In this document: one piece after another, positions 9,514 through 19,403 of the stretch | Layout: each line of letters begins with the position of its first letter | Numbering within the stretch: position 1 is the stretch's first letter | Assembly (NCBI GenBank): GCA_963748005.1 | Contig: CAVVHH010000002.1 | Location: forward strand, 3,552,489-3,616,488 | Source: CAILZL01 sp963748005 | GTDB lineage: Bacteria; Pseudomonadota; Gammaproteobacteria; Steroidobacterales; Steroidobacteraceae | Direction: 5' to 3' | DNA length: 64,000 nt | Notes under the pieces: generated by a model | What the model was told of the DNA's origin: nothing | What the model saw: the letters and a program-made list of their open reading frames with translations, nothing else | The model's database searches: none | Translations under genes and position numbers: made by a program

Positions 9514-11916
9514 ATGGATCTGGGTGAATTGCTGACAACCCACGTCACCCCGGAGCACGAGCTCAGTTTTCGCTTGTTGGCGGATTGCCTGCCGCAGTTG
9601 ATCTGGACCTGTGACGCCAGTGGTGTCCATGACTACCTCAGCCGTCGTTGGGAGGATTACACCGGTCGCCCTGTCAGCGAGCAGCTGGGCATGGGCTGGC
9701 TGGAGCAGGTGCATCCCGAAGATCGCACCCGGCTGAGCGAAGCCTGGCAGCGCTGTGTCAGGACCGGCGATGCCCTGCGCATTGATTTCCGGATCCGTCG
9801 CTACGACGGCATCTACCGCTGGTTCGACACCCGGGCCATGCCGCTGCGGGATGCGCACGGCAATGTCGTGAAATGGTTTGGCACCAATACCGACATTCAG
9901 GAGCAGCTCGACATCCGTGAGGCGCTGCTGCTGAGTGAACAGCGTTTTCGCACCCTGTACCACTCGGCGGCGGTATCCATCTGGCTGGAAGACTGGACTC
10001 TGGTGCTGGGTCGGCTGCGCGCGCTACAGGCCGAAGGCGTCGGTGACTTTGAACAGTATTTTGCCGAGCATCCGGACGTTGTGCAGCAGATGCTCGACGC
10101 AGTACGCGTGGTGGACGTCAATGACTGGACGCTGCGGGTATTTCGCGCACAGCGCAAGGAGCAATTGCTGGGTTCGCTGCGCTGGATGTATGACACTCCA
10201 GTTGCTCTGCAGGGATTTACCGCCAAGCTGATCAGCATTGCGCAGGGAGAACGCACTGCGCTGGTCGAAACGGAATTGTCTGCATTCGACGGTAGCAAGC
10301 TGCGCGTATTGAGCAGTGTTGCCAAGGCGACACCGAACAACAGTGCCGGCCTGGTTGTCGTGAGTCGGGTCAATATCACTGCCCGGTTCAACGCCGAGGA
10401 GGCGGTGCGTCAGCAGCAGGCTTTGCTGGATCGCATGAGCCGTCTTGCAAAAGTAGGTGGCTGGGCGTTCGACGTTGGCAAGGGAGTGGGCAGCGCGACA
10501 CCCCAGGTGGCCGAGATTCATGGATTGCAGCATGGCGAGTCACTCGATTTTGCCACGGTACTGTCCTGCTTCCGCGAGCCCGATCGTCAGTCGCTTGAAG
10601 CCGTATTACAGCGGGCGATGACGGAGGCCGCACCTTTTGACATTGAAGCGCCGCTGGTCACGCCGGCCGGCGTGCACAAATGGATACGCGCGCAGGGTGT
10701 GCCCATTGTGCGCGATGGCCAGGTGGTGAGTCTGGAGGGCGCCACTCAGGACATTACCGATCGCAAACACGCAGAGCTGCAGATCCAGATGTTGAATGCC
10801 AGTCTGGGGCGGCAGGTTCTGGAACGTACCGAGCAACTCGAACAGGCTCGTTCCGAGCTGCAAAACATTCTCGATGCACTGCCATCCATGATTGCGTATT
10901 GGGACAAGAATCTGTTTAACCGTTTTGGCAATCGTCGCTACCGGGAGTTCTACGGCGTTCATGTGCATGAGCTGGACGGCAGGCACTTCCGGGAAATATT
11001 TGGCGATGCCGTTTTCAACAAGCGCCACGACGCCCTGCAGCTGGCATTGCAGGGTCATGCGCAGCAATTCGAAACGGTGGTGTGCTCGAAGGATGGTTTG
11101 CGCAGTCTGCAGGTACAGATGCACTACATGCCGGATGTCGTGCAGGGAGTTGTGCAAGGCATTTATGTGCTGTTGGTGGATGTTACCGATCGGAAGAAGG
11201 CTGAACAGGAGCTGCGCGCTGCAAACCACGAACTGGAGGCATTCGCTTATGCGGTGGCGCATGATCTGCGCGCGCCGCTACGCGCGTTGAGCGGTTTCAG
11301 CAGCGCCTTGCTTGAAGATTGCGGTGATTCGCTTGATGAGGCAGCAAAGGATTTCGCCCTCGAAATCAACAAGGCCGGCCATCGTATGGGTGAGCTGCTG
11401 GAAGGACTGCTGGCATTGTCGCGCAGCACTCAGGGCACGGTGCACTACGATCGCGTGAATCTGAGCGAGATGGCGGTGCAGCTGAGTGTCGAGTTACAGC
11501 GCCAGGATCCGCAGCGCCGGGTGCAGTGGCGCGTCGAATCCGCCCTGTTTGCGTTCGGTGATTCGCGCATGCTCGAAGTGGTGATGCGCAATCTGCTGGG
11601 CAATGCCTGGAAGTACACTGCACAAACCGAGATGTCGTCCATATCCTTCGACAGTTTTTATCAGGATGGCCGGCAATGGTTCCGGGTCGCGGATAATGGC
11701 GCTGGCTTTGACATGGCGCATGCCGATCGCCTGTTCAAGCCTTTTCAGCGTCTGCATCGTCAGGATGAGTTCATCGGCATCGGTATCGGACTGGCAACCG
11801 TGCAGCGCATCGTGCATCGTCACGGTGGTGATATTCTCGCGATGGCCAGTCCTGGTCACGGTGCGAGCTTCTGTTTCACCCTGGAGCAGGCCAACACCAA
11901 GGTGGGTAATACATGA
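9514..11916 (+). CDS. Multi-PAS sensor histidine kinase
   Basis: 800 aa with no membrane segments, so cytoplasmic. PAS-type domains occupy roughly 15-135, 145-290, 300-420 and 450-565; TDIQEQ, VNITARF, TQDITDRK and LVDVTDRKK mark PAC ends. A HisKA domain has its phospho-acceptor at H583 (YAVAHDLRAPLRALSGF). The HATPase has VADNGAGFDMAHADRLFKPF and GIGIGLATVQRIVHRHGGD. The last codons overlap the next gene by 4 bp. The HDLRAPLRA/FKPFQRLH style resembles phytochrome-type kinases paired with Rcp1-like regulators, but no chromophore domain is seen. Confidence 0.92.
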   Translation: MDLGELLTTHVTPEHELSFRLLADCLPQLIWTCDASGVHDYLSRRWEDYTGRPVSEQLGMGWLEQVHPEDRTRLSEAWQRCVRTGDALRIDFRIRRYDGIYRWFDTRAMPLRDAHGNVVKWFGTNTDIQEQLDIREALLLSEQRFRTLYHSAAVSIWLEDWTLVLGRLRALQAEGVGDFEQYFAEHPDVVQQMLDAVRVVDVNDWTLRVFRAQRKEQLLGSLRWMYDTPVALQGFTAKLISIAQGERTALVETELSAFDGSKLRVLSSVAKATPNNSAGLVVVSRVNITARFNAEEAVRQQQALLDRMSRLAKVGGWAFDVGKGVGSATPQVAEIHGLQHGESLDFATVLSCFREPDRQSLEAVLQRAMTEAAPFDIEAPLVTPAGVHKWIRAQGVPIVRDGQVVSLEGATQDITDRKHAELQIQMLNASLGRQVLERTEQLEQARSELQNILDALPSMIAYWDKNLFNRFGNRRYREFYGVHVHELDGRHFREIFGDAVFNKRHDALQLALQGHAQQFETVVCSKDGLRSLQVQMHYMPDVVQGVVQGIYVLLVDVTDRKKAEQELRAANHELEAFAYAVAHDLRAPLRALSGFSSALLEDCGDSLDEAAKDFALEINKAGHRMGELLEGLLALSRSTQGTVHYDRVNLSEMAVQLSVELQRQDPQRRVQWRVESALFAFGDSRMLEVVMRNLLGNAWKYTAQTEMSSISFDSFYQDGRQWFRVADNGAGFDMAHADRLFKPFQRLHRQDEFIGIGIGLATVQRIVHRHGGDILAMASPGHGASFCFTLEQANTKVGNT

Positions 11917-12350
11917 CCAAATCGCTGTTACTGGTGGAAGACAACGATCAGGACGAGAAGCTGATCCTGCGCGTATTGCGCAAGGTTAATCTGGCCAATC
12001 AGGTCGACGTGGTGCGCGATGGCCAGCAGGCGCTGGATTACTTTGCAGGGCTGGGTGAGTACGCCAGCCGCGCCGGTGCGGGTTTGCCGGCAGTCGTGTT
12101 GCTGGATCTCAGTTTGCCGCGTGTGAATGGCCTGGAGGTGTTGCGCCGTCTGCGTGCCGAAGAACGTACGCGCTTGCTGCCCATTGTCATTCTGACCTCG
12201 TCGGACGATGAACGCGATCGCTTGCGCAGTTATCTGGACGGCGCCAACAGTTTCGTGCGCAAACCGCTTGATTTCGGCGAATTCGCCGAGACCGTCGCAA
12301 GCCTTGGTGTCTACTGGATGGCATTGAATCAACCGCCGCCCAAAATGTGA
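11913..12350 (+). CDS. Response regulator, receiver domain only (Rcp1-like)
   Basis: 145 aa, a single CheY-like receiver with no output domain. The acidic pocket begins at E9-D10 (LLLVEDNDQDEKL). The phospho-acceptor is D65 (VVLLDLSLPR), with the switch threonine at T95 (VILTSSDD) and lysine at K117 (FVRKPLDF). It starts inside the stop of the PAS kinase (ATGA overlap), so it is almost certainly that kinase's partner. Confidence 0.92.
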   Translation: MTKSLLLVEDNDQDEKLILRVLRKVNLANQVDVVRDGQQALDYFAGLGEYASRAGAGLPAVVLLDLSLPRVNGLEVLRRLRAEERTRLLPIVILTSSDDERDRLRSYLDGANSFVRKPLDFGEFAETVASLGVYWMALNQPPPKM

Positions 12351-12425
12351 TTGAGTCGGACCGGACCTGCCTGGACGGCTGTGTTGCTTTGGCATCCGCC
12401 GGCGGATCAGGCAAACTGATGGTCT

Positions 12426-13814
12426 ATGTCCGAATTTTCAATCAATGCTTTTCTGGCTGCACTGACGGCCATTCAACCAGCCAATTCATCTGCCGCGATT
12501 TGCGTCGCGCTCAGTGGCGGTTCCGATTCGATGGTGCTGCTGCAGGTGCTTGCCGAGGTGCGTGCCCACAATCCGCATGTCCAGTTGCGCGCGCTGCATG
12601 TCGATCATCAGTTGCATCCACAGTCTGGCGAATGGGCCATGCATTGTTTGCGCAGCGCCGGACAATTGCAGGTGCCGTGCGACGTGCTCAAGGTGGCGGT
12701 CACCGAGATTGCCGATTTCGGTGTGGAAGCCTCGGCACGCAAGGCACGTTATGCCGCATTCAAGAACGCCTTGCGTTCTGGTGAATTGCTGGTCACCGCG
12801 CATCATGCCGACGATCAGCTGGAAACCATTCTGCTGGCCTTGATGCGTGGCTCGGGTGTGGACGGTCTGGCGGCCATGCCTGCCTGTGTACGCTTCGGCG
12901 CCGGCTGGCATGCGCGACCGCTGCTGGGTTTCACCCATGAATCGCTGCACGACTGGGCGGTTGCGCGTCAGCTGCAATATATCGATGACCCGAGCAATAC
13001 CGATACCCATTTTGATCGCAACTTCCTGCGCAGCGAGATAGTGCCATTGCTCAAGACACGCTGGCCCGCCATTGCGCGCACCGCATCGCGCAGCGCCAGC
13101 CACCTGGCAGAGGCGCAGAACCTGCTGGATGACTGGACCGAAACCGACTATGTGCTGGCCGCGGTCGATGATGCCCTGAGCATAGACGCATTGCGGGAGC
13201 TGCCGGCTGCACGCCGTCATGCATTGCTGCGTTTCTGGTTGCAACGGCACGAAGTACTGATGCCGTCCACACGCGTGCTGCATGCGCTGGAACACGACAT
13301 GCTGCAGTCTGCACAGGATCGTGTGCCCTACGTGCAGTGGTATGGCGCTGAAGTGCATCGGCATCGCGATCTGCTGTATGTCGAGCAGCCGTTGAGTGAA
13401 TGGGATGCCGCACAGCGACTGCCCTGGCGGTGGCAAGATGAATTTCAATTGCCGAGTGAGCTGGGCTGTTTGAGTCTCACCGCTGTGCCAGAGCGTGTGA
13501 GGTCAGACGTATCCGAACAGCGTCTGCCGCTCATTGCCCGCCGTCGCCTGCCGGAACAATTGACCGTGGCGTTTCGCGATGGCGGTGAGCGCATTCGTCT
13601 GCCGGGTGAAAAACATCATCGCGCCCTGAAGAAGCTGTTGCAGGAGTCGGCAGTGTTGCCATGGTGGCGCGAACGATTGCCGCTGATTTACGCCAGCGAC
13701 AAGCTGGTGGCCGTCGCTGATCTGTGGATCAGTCATGAGTTTGCCGCCACTGACGACGAACCTGCCGTGCAGCTGGTGTGGCAACGCGAACAGAACATTA
13801 CGGCACGCGCTTAG
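12426..13814 (+). CDS. tilS: tRNA(Ile)-lysidine synthase
   Basis: 462 aa. TilS uses ATP to attach lysine to C34 of the CAU-anticodon tRNA-Ile so that it reads AUA. The PP-loop SGGSDS lies at residues 30-35. Family motifs LHVDHQLHPQSGEWA, TAHHADDQLETILLALMRGSG and DPSNTDTHFDRNFLR follow. The C-terminal third has the usual weakly conserved substrate-binding domains. It stands alone downstream of the kinase-regulator pair, with a 75-bp gap. Confidence 0.96.
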   Translation: MSEFSINAFLAALTAIQPANSSAAICVALSGGSDSMVLLQVLAEVRAHNPHVQLRALHVDHQLHPQSGEWAMHCLRSAGQLQVPCDVLKVAVTEIADFGVEASARKARYAAFKNALRSGELLVTAHHADDQLETILLALMRGSGVDGLAAMPACVRFGAGWHARPLLGFTHESLHDWAVARQLQYIDDPSNTDTHFDRNFLRSEIVPLLKTRWPAIARTASRSASHLAEAQNLLDDWTETDYVLAAVDDALSIDALRELPAARRHALLRFWLQRHEVLMPSTRVLHALEHDMLQSAQDRVPYVQWYGAEVHRHRDLLYVEQPLSEWDAAQRLPWRWQDEFQLPSELGCLSLTAVPERVRSDVSEQRLPLIARRRLPEQLTVAFRDGGERIRLPGEKHHRALKKLLQESAVLPWWRERLPLIYASDKLVAVADLWISHEFAATDDEPAVQLVWQREQNITARA

Positions 13815-13845
13815 CGTTACCCACTAATGTTCGAGGGTTCGTTCT

Positions 13846-13897
13846 AGGTCGGGTTTTAACCCGATAACAATGCTGAGTGAGGTGTAAAACCCGACCT
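13846..13897. repeat. REP/BIME-like inverted repeat
   Basis: Perfect 13-bp arms AGGTCGGGTTTTA (13846-13858) and TAAAACCCGACCT (13885-13897). The left arm continues into its own palindrome, TCGGGTTTTAACCCGA. It has the same layout as the element at 7381 but a different stem. It lies between the convergent tilS and hybrid-kinase genes. Confidence 0.65.
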
Positions 13898-13957
13898 GCA
13901 GGGAATTAGAGAGTTCCGGGGTGCAGGAGCAGTGCCCGGTACAGTCAACAGTGCTTC

Positions 13958-16876
13958 TCAAGCAGACAGCAGCCGATGCACTGCCGTGGCCAGCTCATCA
14001 ACGGTGTCGGGCTTCAGCAGCACTTCATGGATGCCCAACTTGCGTGCGGTTTCAATTTCGCGGGGTGGCAGGTATCCCGATACCAGCATGATACGGCTGT
14101 GTGGATGTTCGCGTAGTATCTCCCGCGCCAGATCGGTGCCAGACATGCCGGGCATGGACTGATCGGTAATCACCAGATCAAAATGCGCGGTGCCATCGAG
14201 CACGGCGCGCAGGGCGGTTTCCGCCTCGGTATATCCCGACACGCGATAGCCAAAGCGTTCAAGCATGCGCTTGGTGAGAAACACCAGCGGTTCTTCGTCG
14301 TCGACATACAGGATGTGTTGTCCGTTGCCGGATTTCACTTCCATGGCGGTGGTGACGATTGGCGCCTCTTCACCCAGCTGATCCGCGGGTGCCGGCAGGT
14401 AGACGTGAAAAGTACTGCCCTTGCCGGGCTGCGAATCCACCGTGATCGCGCCACCGTGATTGCGTACGATGCCATGCACGATAGACAGGCCCAGACCGCT
14501 GCCTTCGCCTACAGGTTTGGTGGTGAAGAACGGCTCAAAGATACGGTCCGCCGCGGCGGGATCAATACCCACGCCATTGTCCCTGACATGCAGACACACA
14601 TGGCGGCCAGGCTGCAGGTCAGTGCTGGGCAGAGCGCTGGCAGAGGTGAAGTTGCTTACGTCCAGCGTGATATCGATACGGCCCTTCTGGCTGTCCATTG
14701 CCTGATAGGCGTTGGTGCACAGGTTCAGCAGCACCTGGACGATTTGCGAGCTGTCCACTTTTACCAGCGGTATATCGCCCGCCAGATGGCAGTGTATCTC
14801 TACCGTGGTGGGCATTGTAGCGCGCACCAGTTTTACTGAATCCTCGATCACCGCGGTCAATTGCGACAGACGGAAGTTGAGCTCATGTGGCTTTCCGAAG
14901 GCGACTATACGCCGGATCAGTTCGCGTGCACGCTGACCGGCCTTGCGTATTTCCTGCAAGCTGGTTTGCGCGGGATGGGCGTTACCCACATCCTGCAGGG
15001 CCAATTCGATATTGCCGAGGATCGCGCCGAGAATGTTGTTGAAGTCATGCGCGATGCCGCTGGCCAGCGTGCCGACTGCTTCCAGCTTCTGCGATTGTCG
15101 CAGCTGTGCCTCCAGGCGCGACTGTGCAGCTTCAGTCTGTTTGCGTTCAGTGATGTCCCAGTTCACGCCGATCATGCGCTGCGCACTGCCAGCGATTTCC
15201 ACCGGAATATCTGCCCTTACCTCGAGATGCCGAGTGCTGCCATCCGGTCTGATGATGCGGAATTCGCCGTGGTATTCCTTGCCATGTGCGACAGCCTCCC
15301 TGTACTGCTGTTGCAGTCTCTGCAGATCGTCGGGATGAATGCGCTTTTCCCATTCACCATAGCTGCCTTCAAAAGTGTCGGTGGGTAGCCCATACAATGC
15401 GCACATCTGTGCATCCCAGACCAGCGTGTCGTTGGATGGTTGGTACTCCCAGATGCCGATGCCGGCGGAGCGTGTGGCAATGGCCAGGCGCTGTGCCATC
15501 AGCTGCAGTTGTTCACTGGCCTGTTTGCGTTCGGTGATATTGCGAAAAATAACAAATACCTGACCGCCTGAATCCGGAATCAGCGCGCTGGTCAATTCCA
15601 CATGAACCGGCTGCCCATCCTTGCGTTGGCATTCAGTTTCAATAACGCCGTTGCCGTCTTGATCGACCAGGCCCAGTGCACCCGGCAACGACGGTATCGG
15701 CAGCATGCGAATGTCGCCGAGATTCATGTTCAGCAATTCATCGCGACTGTAGCCGAGCAATGTTGTGCAGCTGGGATTCAGCTCGCAAAAATTGCCAGAG
15801 TGGTCCAGCAGCGCCAGGCCACCACGTGTATTCAGGAACAATGTCTGAAAGCTTCGTTCCAGCTCACTGTGACGCTTCTCGACAGCCAGCAGGCGCTCGC
15901 GCTCGAACAGCAACAGACTCTGGCGAATCGCCGCCAGCACAAACACGACACCGGCACTGACGTAGATCGCCAGTGCGGCAGCTCGCGGAAGTTTCGGCAA
16001 TGACCAGGCCAGGCCCACGCTGATGGCAGCGCCACCGACCACCAGCAGTGGCAGCATGCGCAGAATCGCTTCGCAACGCCGCTCGACTACCGGGTCCTTC
16101 GAGCTCTCGATGCGCCACAGCACTACGCCTACTCCCAGTATGGGTGTCACCAGCGAAAACAACAGATACAACCAGGTGTTGGTGGTGACCGAATCCGACT
16201 GTGACAGATAGATCCATTGCAGCCAGCACAAGCCGTTGACAATCGATGCAACCATGAAAGTCAGCCACGAGTAGTGCATACGCAGGCGCAGCGTGGGCCA
16301 CATGACCAGCGCCAGGCAGGTACTGGTGAGCATGCAGATGGGGTAGGCCACCATGAAGGCGAGTTCAATGAAGTCGTCACCGGTATAGCGCGGCAGGTAC
16401 AGGGCCAGCACCAGCGCAACGATCATGACGACCAAAGTGATCGCGTCCAGTATCAGTGCCCAGTTGAAAGCTTCTGGCTGATGATCACGAACAGCGTGCA
16501 GCATGCCCCAGACACAACATGGGCCGAAGCAGACAAACAGCAGGTCGGAAGGTGCCGGGTAGCCGGTCCAGTGCAGTGCGGTCTGCACATCCCACAGGAG
16601 CTGGCCGAGCGCACTGGCGGTCAGACCGTACGCAAACCAGCGCCGTGCATTGCGCGATGTATCATCCGACCAACGCACGCCCAGCCAGCCGAGCGCAGCC
16701 GCGGTGACATAGCCGATGGTCCAGTGCAGGTTGTCCAGCCAGTCGGTGAGTGTTGTCAGGCTGGTCAGTCGTGCCGCGATGAATGCGACCACGATCAGCG
16801 CACTGGCCGGGATCAGGATCAGTGTCAGGCGGCGGACTTGTGTGACTGTCAGCGAGCCGGTGGCAGTGGGGCACAT
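13958..16876 (-). CDS. Membrane hybrid sensor histidine kinase with receiver
   Basis: 972 aa. Residues 1-310 hold about nine membrane helices, suggesting a membrane-embedded input module. Two PAS domains follow (about 335-455, ending VFIFRNITERKQ, and 460-585, ending VNWDITERKQ). A HisKA domain has H610 (GIAHDFNNILGAI), then a HATPase domain (VRDNGVGIDPAAADRIFEPF, GSGLGLSIVHGIVRNHGG). The C-terminal receiver has D905 (LVITDQSMPGMSG) and LLKPD. The NtrB-like HDFNN box and the attached receiver suggest a phosphorelay whose output regulator is not in the window. Substrate unknown. Confidence 0.93.
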   Translation of the reverse strand: MCPTATGSLTVTQVRRLTLILIPASALIVVAFIAARLTSLTTLTDWLDNLHWTIGYVTAAALGWLGVRWSDDTSRNARRWFAYGLTASALGQLLWDVQTALHWTGYPAPSDLLFVCFGPCCVWGMLHAVRDHQPEAFNWALILDAITLVVMIVALVLALYLPRYTGDDFIELAFMVAYPICMLTSTCLALVMWPTLRLRMHYSWLTFMVASIVNGLCWLQWIYLSQSDSVTTNTWLYLLFSLVTPILGVGVVLWRIESSKDPVVERRCEAILRMLPLLVVGGAAISVGLAWSLPKLPRAAALAIYVSAGVVFVLAAIRQSLLLFERERLLAVEKRHSELERSFQTLFLNTRGGLALLDHSGNFCELNPSCTTLLGYSRDELLNMNLGDIRMLPIPSLPGALGLVDQDGNGVIETECQRKDGQPVHVELTSALIPDSGGQVFVIFRNITERKQASEQLQLMAQRLAIATRSAGIGIWEYQPSNDTLVWDAQMCALYGLPTDTFEGSYGEWEKRIHPDDLQRLQQQYREAVAHGKEYHGEFRIIRPDGSTRHLEVRADIPVEIAGSAQRMIGVNWDITERKQTEAAQSRLEAQLRQSQKLEAVGTLASGIAHDFNNILGAILGNIELALQDVGNAHPAQTSLQEIRKAGQRARELIRRIVAFGKPHELNFRLSQLTAVIEDSVKLVRATMPTTVEIHCHLAGDIPLVKVDSSQIVQVLLNLCTNAYQAMDSQKGRIDITLDVSNFTSASALPSTDLQPGRHVCLHVRDNGVGIDPAAADRIFEPFFTTKPVGEGSGLGLSIVHGIVRNHGGAITVDSQPGKGSTFHVYLPAPADQLGEEAPIVTTAMEVKSGNGQHILYVDDEEPLVFLTKRMLERFGYRVSGYTEAETALRAVLDGTAHFDLVITDQSMPGMSGTDLAREILREHPHSRIMLVSGYLPPREIETARKLGIHEVLLKPDTVDELATAVHRLLSA

Positions 16877-16977
16877 GTTGACTATCCTTGTGTCAGCACA
16901 ACCTGCGTTGTATCCGAGCTGTCACCCGCTATGCGGTTTAGAAAGTATATCAGGGGCTGCATGCGTGCTGGACGGGT

Positions 16978-17424
16978 TCAGTTCTTGCCTGCAACGGCGC
17001 TGCGCAGCTTGTCGAGGTAGGCGGATTCGTCCGGTGGCAGATTGCCGCGCTGCGCGTTCCACAGCGTTTCCGCCAGGCATTCGATCATGCGGTGTTCGGC
17101 CGCATGGACCGATTCCTGTGCACCGACCAGCGTCTGGAAGACAGCACGAATGCCAGGCGGTCGATCGGTGGCGATCTGCTCACGCACAGCCAGATGCAGG
17201 CCCATGTGCAGAAAGGGGTTGGTGGAGCCACCTTCGGGCAGCCAGTCCTTGTCCAGCACGCGGTTGGCATCGGTGAACAGCACCTGATATTCAGGATGCA
17301 GCGCGATCACGTCGGCGATCTGTGCCTGCAGGGGCTCCAGCGGTTGACGATTGCAGTGCCGTTGCCATGCATCGAAATACATCTGGCGCAACTGATCACG
17401 GCTGTGGTTGGCAAACAGGGGCAT
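16978..17424 (-). CDS. DUF1841 family protein
   Basis: 148 aa, soluble. It starts MPLFANHSRDQLRQMYFDAW, the conserved opening of the DUF1841 family of beta- and gammaproteobacteria, with HPEYQ and NPFLHMGLHLAVREQI further on. No function is established. It often lies near nth or tRNA-processing genes; here it is two genes downstream of nth on the same strand. Confidence 0.85.
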   Translation of the reverse strand: MPLFANHSRDQLRQMYFDAWQRHCNRQPLEPLQAQIADVIALHPEYQVLFTDANRVLDKDWLPEGGSTNPFLHMGLHLAVREQIATDRPPGIRAVFQTLVGAQESVHAAEHRMIECLAETLWNAQRGNLPPDESAYLDKLRSAVAGKN

Positions 17425-17499
17425 GGTTGTGCTCTCTGGGGTAAGGCGGATTGTAGCTGGTGATCCCGCATTTATCCCGACTCACACATTACGTCAGAC

Positions 17500-18051
17500 T
17501 CAATAGTGAAAATAGCTGGCCGGAAACTTTTCGGTGATAACCCCCAGCGGTTTGTGCTGGTGATAGATCAGATAGCTTCTGGCCAGCAATGGCGCGTCCT
17601 CGCTCAGATCAAAATACGGCGCCAGAAATCCACAGGGTTCGCGCCCACAGGTGACGATCTCCCGATAGGTTTCCATGCGCTGCTCGCGCCACAACAGGCC
17701 GATGGGACGATTGCTTTCCAGCAATTGGCGCTGCATCGTCGCGGGCAGCCGGGCGATGACGAATAGCGACTCGGCGTACAACAGATTGCGCGGCGCAGCG
17801 GCCCCGCCCGTACACAACAAGATCGAGCGTTTGAGCAATTCATCATTGCTGGTGGTCATCAGCAAACCGGACGCCCCGCCGCGCACGATGACATGTTCCA
17901 GCTTGTTAACCCGGACGGGTTCCCCGGTATACAGCTCCAGCAACTGCGTCACCGTGCCGTCAGTGGTCAACAGCACTTTCTGGAACAGGCTTAAGCCGGG
18001 GTCACGAACGATGGCTTCGTCCGGCGACGATGCGCGGATGTCTGGGTTCAT
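17500..18051 (-). CDS. Chorismate lyase-like protein (DUF98 family)
   Basis: 183 aa from the ATG at 18051, 7 bp after the nth stop. A longer frame to 18216 lies inside nth and is rejected. Features of the DUF98/chorismate pyruvate-lyase-like family are seen: FQKVLLTTDGTVTQLLELYT, a conserved RSILLCTGG, PIGLLWREQRMETYRE and a C-terminal GVITEKFP. Relatives convert chorismate to 4-hydroxybenzoate, the entry to ubiquinone. That role here is inferred from the fold only. Confidence 0.72.
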   Translation of the reverse strand: MNPDIRASSPDEAIVRDPGLSLFQKVLLTTDGTVTQLLELYTGEPVRVNKLEHVIVRGGASGLLMTTSNDELLKRSILLCTGGAAAPRNLLYAESLFVIARLPATMQRQLLESNRPIGLLWREQRMETYREIVTCGREPCGFLAPYFDLSEDAPLLARSYLIYHQHKPLGVITEKFPASYFHY

Positions 18052-18058
18052 GTTGCGT

Positions 18059-18760
18059 TCACTTGCTTCGCGATGTGCGCGGCAGGGCTTTCCTGCGAGC
18101 GGGCAGCAGTGGAACTGGGTCGCCTTCGGGCTGTGTCTTGTGTCTGAACTCACACAGGTCATTGAGAACACAGTGGGGGCAATCCGGCTTGCGCGCCTTG
18201 CACACGTAACGACCATGCAGGATCAGCCAGTGATGCGCATCATGTGCATACTCTGCCGGCACCATTTTCAACAGTTTGTGTTCTACCTGCAGTACGTCCT
18301 TGCCGGGCGCGAGCCCGGTACGATTCGCGACCCGGAATATGTGCGTATCCACGGCGATGGTGGGTTCACCAAAGGCGGTGTTGAGCATGACATTGGCCGT
18401 TTTGCGGCCGACACCGGGCAGGGCTTCCAGCGCTTCGCGCGTGCGCGGTACTTCGCCCTGATGCTGCTCCACCAGCAAGCGGCAGGTTTCTATTATGTTT
18501 CGGGCCTTGGTATTGAACAGGCCGATGGTCCTGATGTATTTCGACAGACCGGTAACGCCCAACTCATGAATCTGCTGCGGTGTATTGGCTACCTTGTACA
18601 GCTGTCGTGTGGCGAGATTCACGCTCTTGTCGGTGGCTTGCGCCGACAGGATCACTGCAATCAGCAGCTCGAAGGGTGACTGATATTCCAGTTCAGTGGT
18701 GGGCCTGGCGTTGAGTGCCTTGAGACGTTGAAATAATTCGCTGCGCTGTTCTTTATTCAT
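18059..18760 (-). CDS. nth: Endonuclease III (DNA glycosylase/AP lyase)
   Basis: 233 aa, slightly longer than E. coli Nth because of a basic tail. It removes oxidised pyrimidines and cuts the abasic site. The helix-hairpin-helix with catalytic lysine is LPGVGRKTANVML, and the catalytic aspartate is in VDTHIFRV. The [4Fe-4S] motif C-x6-C-x2-C-x5-C is complete (CKARKPDCPHCVLNDLC). It overlaps rnfE by 8 bp, the classic rnfE-nth arrangement of gammaproteobacteria. Confidence 0.97.
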   Translation of the reverse strand: MNKEQRSELFQRLKALNARPTTELEYQSPFELLIAVILSAQATDKSVNLATRQLYKVANTPQQIHELGVTGLSKYIRTIGLFNTKARNIIETCRLLVEQHQGEVPRTREALEALPGVGRKTANVMLNTAFGEPTIAVDTHIFRVANRTGLAPGKDVLQVEHKLLKMVPAEYAHDAHHWLILHGRYVCKARKPDCPHCVLNDLCEFRHKTQPEGDPVPLLPARRKALPRTSRSK

Positions 18761-19403
18761 GTGGTTTGTCTTTGAACTGCAGCCATACCCAGTTGTACAG
18801 AGCTACGCCCAATCCCAGCCCAATAAATGCGCCGGGCCCCAGTACTGCCAGCATGAAGCCCATATTGGGGTCGAACAGCTGTATTTCCAGCGGTGTGGCC
18901 CACTGTCCGAGCAGGGCGCCGGCATCGGCGAACAGTGAGCCATGGCCCACCAGTTCGCGTGCCGCCCCCAGGATGACGGCGGCCAGGGCATAACCGTTAC
19001 TCATCAGCAGGGCGCGTCGAATACACCTGGAAAACGTTGTCTGTTGTGCCTGCATCTCCTGACGCATCAACAGCAGGCAGCTGATTACAGCCATGGGCAG
19101 GAACAAACCGAGCTGTCGATGGAGTTCGTAGAACCAGGCATGCAGCAACAGCTCGGCGAGTGCAATCAACATCGCGGCGCACGTCAGCCAAAGCGCGGTG
19201 GAGATGGCATTGGGCAGCCATCTGGATAATGCAAACACCAGCAGGCTACACGACAGCGTCAGCAACATCACCACGACAGCCATGCCGATGGCGGTGGCCA
19301 GCGACTGCGTGCTACCCAGCAAGGCGCACAGGCAGAACAACGGCAACAGAAAGGTGGGATGTTGCCAGGTGATGCCCAACGACGGCGTGGTGGTTGGCAT
19401 CAT
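18753..19403 (-). CDS. rnfE: Rnf electron-transport complex subunit E
   Basis: 216 aa with six membrane helices. Both membrane cysteines known in RnfE/NqrD to bind the intramembrane [2Fe-2S] cluster seem present (FCLCALLGS in helix 1; LPMAVISCLLL in the middle). The C-terminal GPGAFIGLGLGVALYN is a strong family mark. The start overlaps the rnfG stop (ATG ATG within TGATG). It lacks the charged C-terminal tail of E. coli RsxE. Confidence 0.93.
   Translation of the reverse strand: MMPTTTPSLGITWQHPTFLLPLFCLCALLGSTQSLATAIGMAVVVMLLTLSCSLLVFALSRWLPNAISTALWLTCAAMLIALAELLLHAWFYELHRQLGLFLPMAVISCLLLMRQEMQAQQTTFSRCIRRALLMSNGYALAAVILGAARELVGHGSLFADAGALLGQWATPLEIQLFDPNMGFMLAVLGPGAFIGLGLGVALYNWVWLQFKDKPHE

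Noticed and set aside
16217..17020. 267-aa plus-strand frame opposite the hybrid kinase
   Set aside because: Antisense shadow of membrane helices; no start signals or domains.
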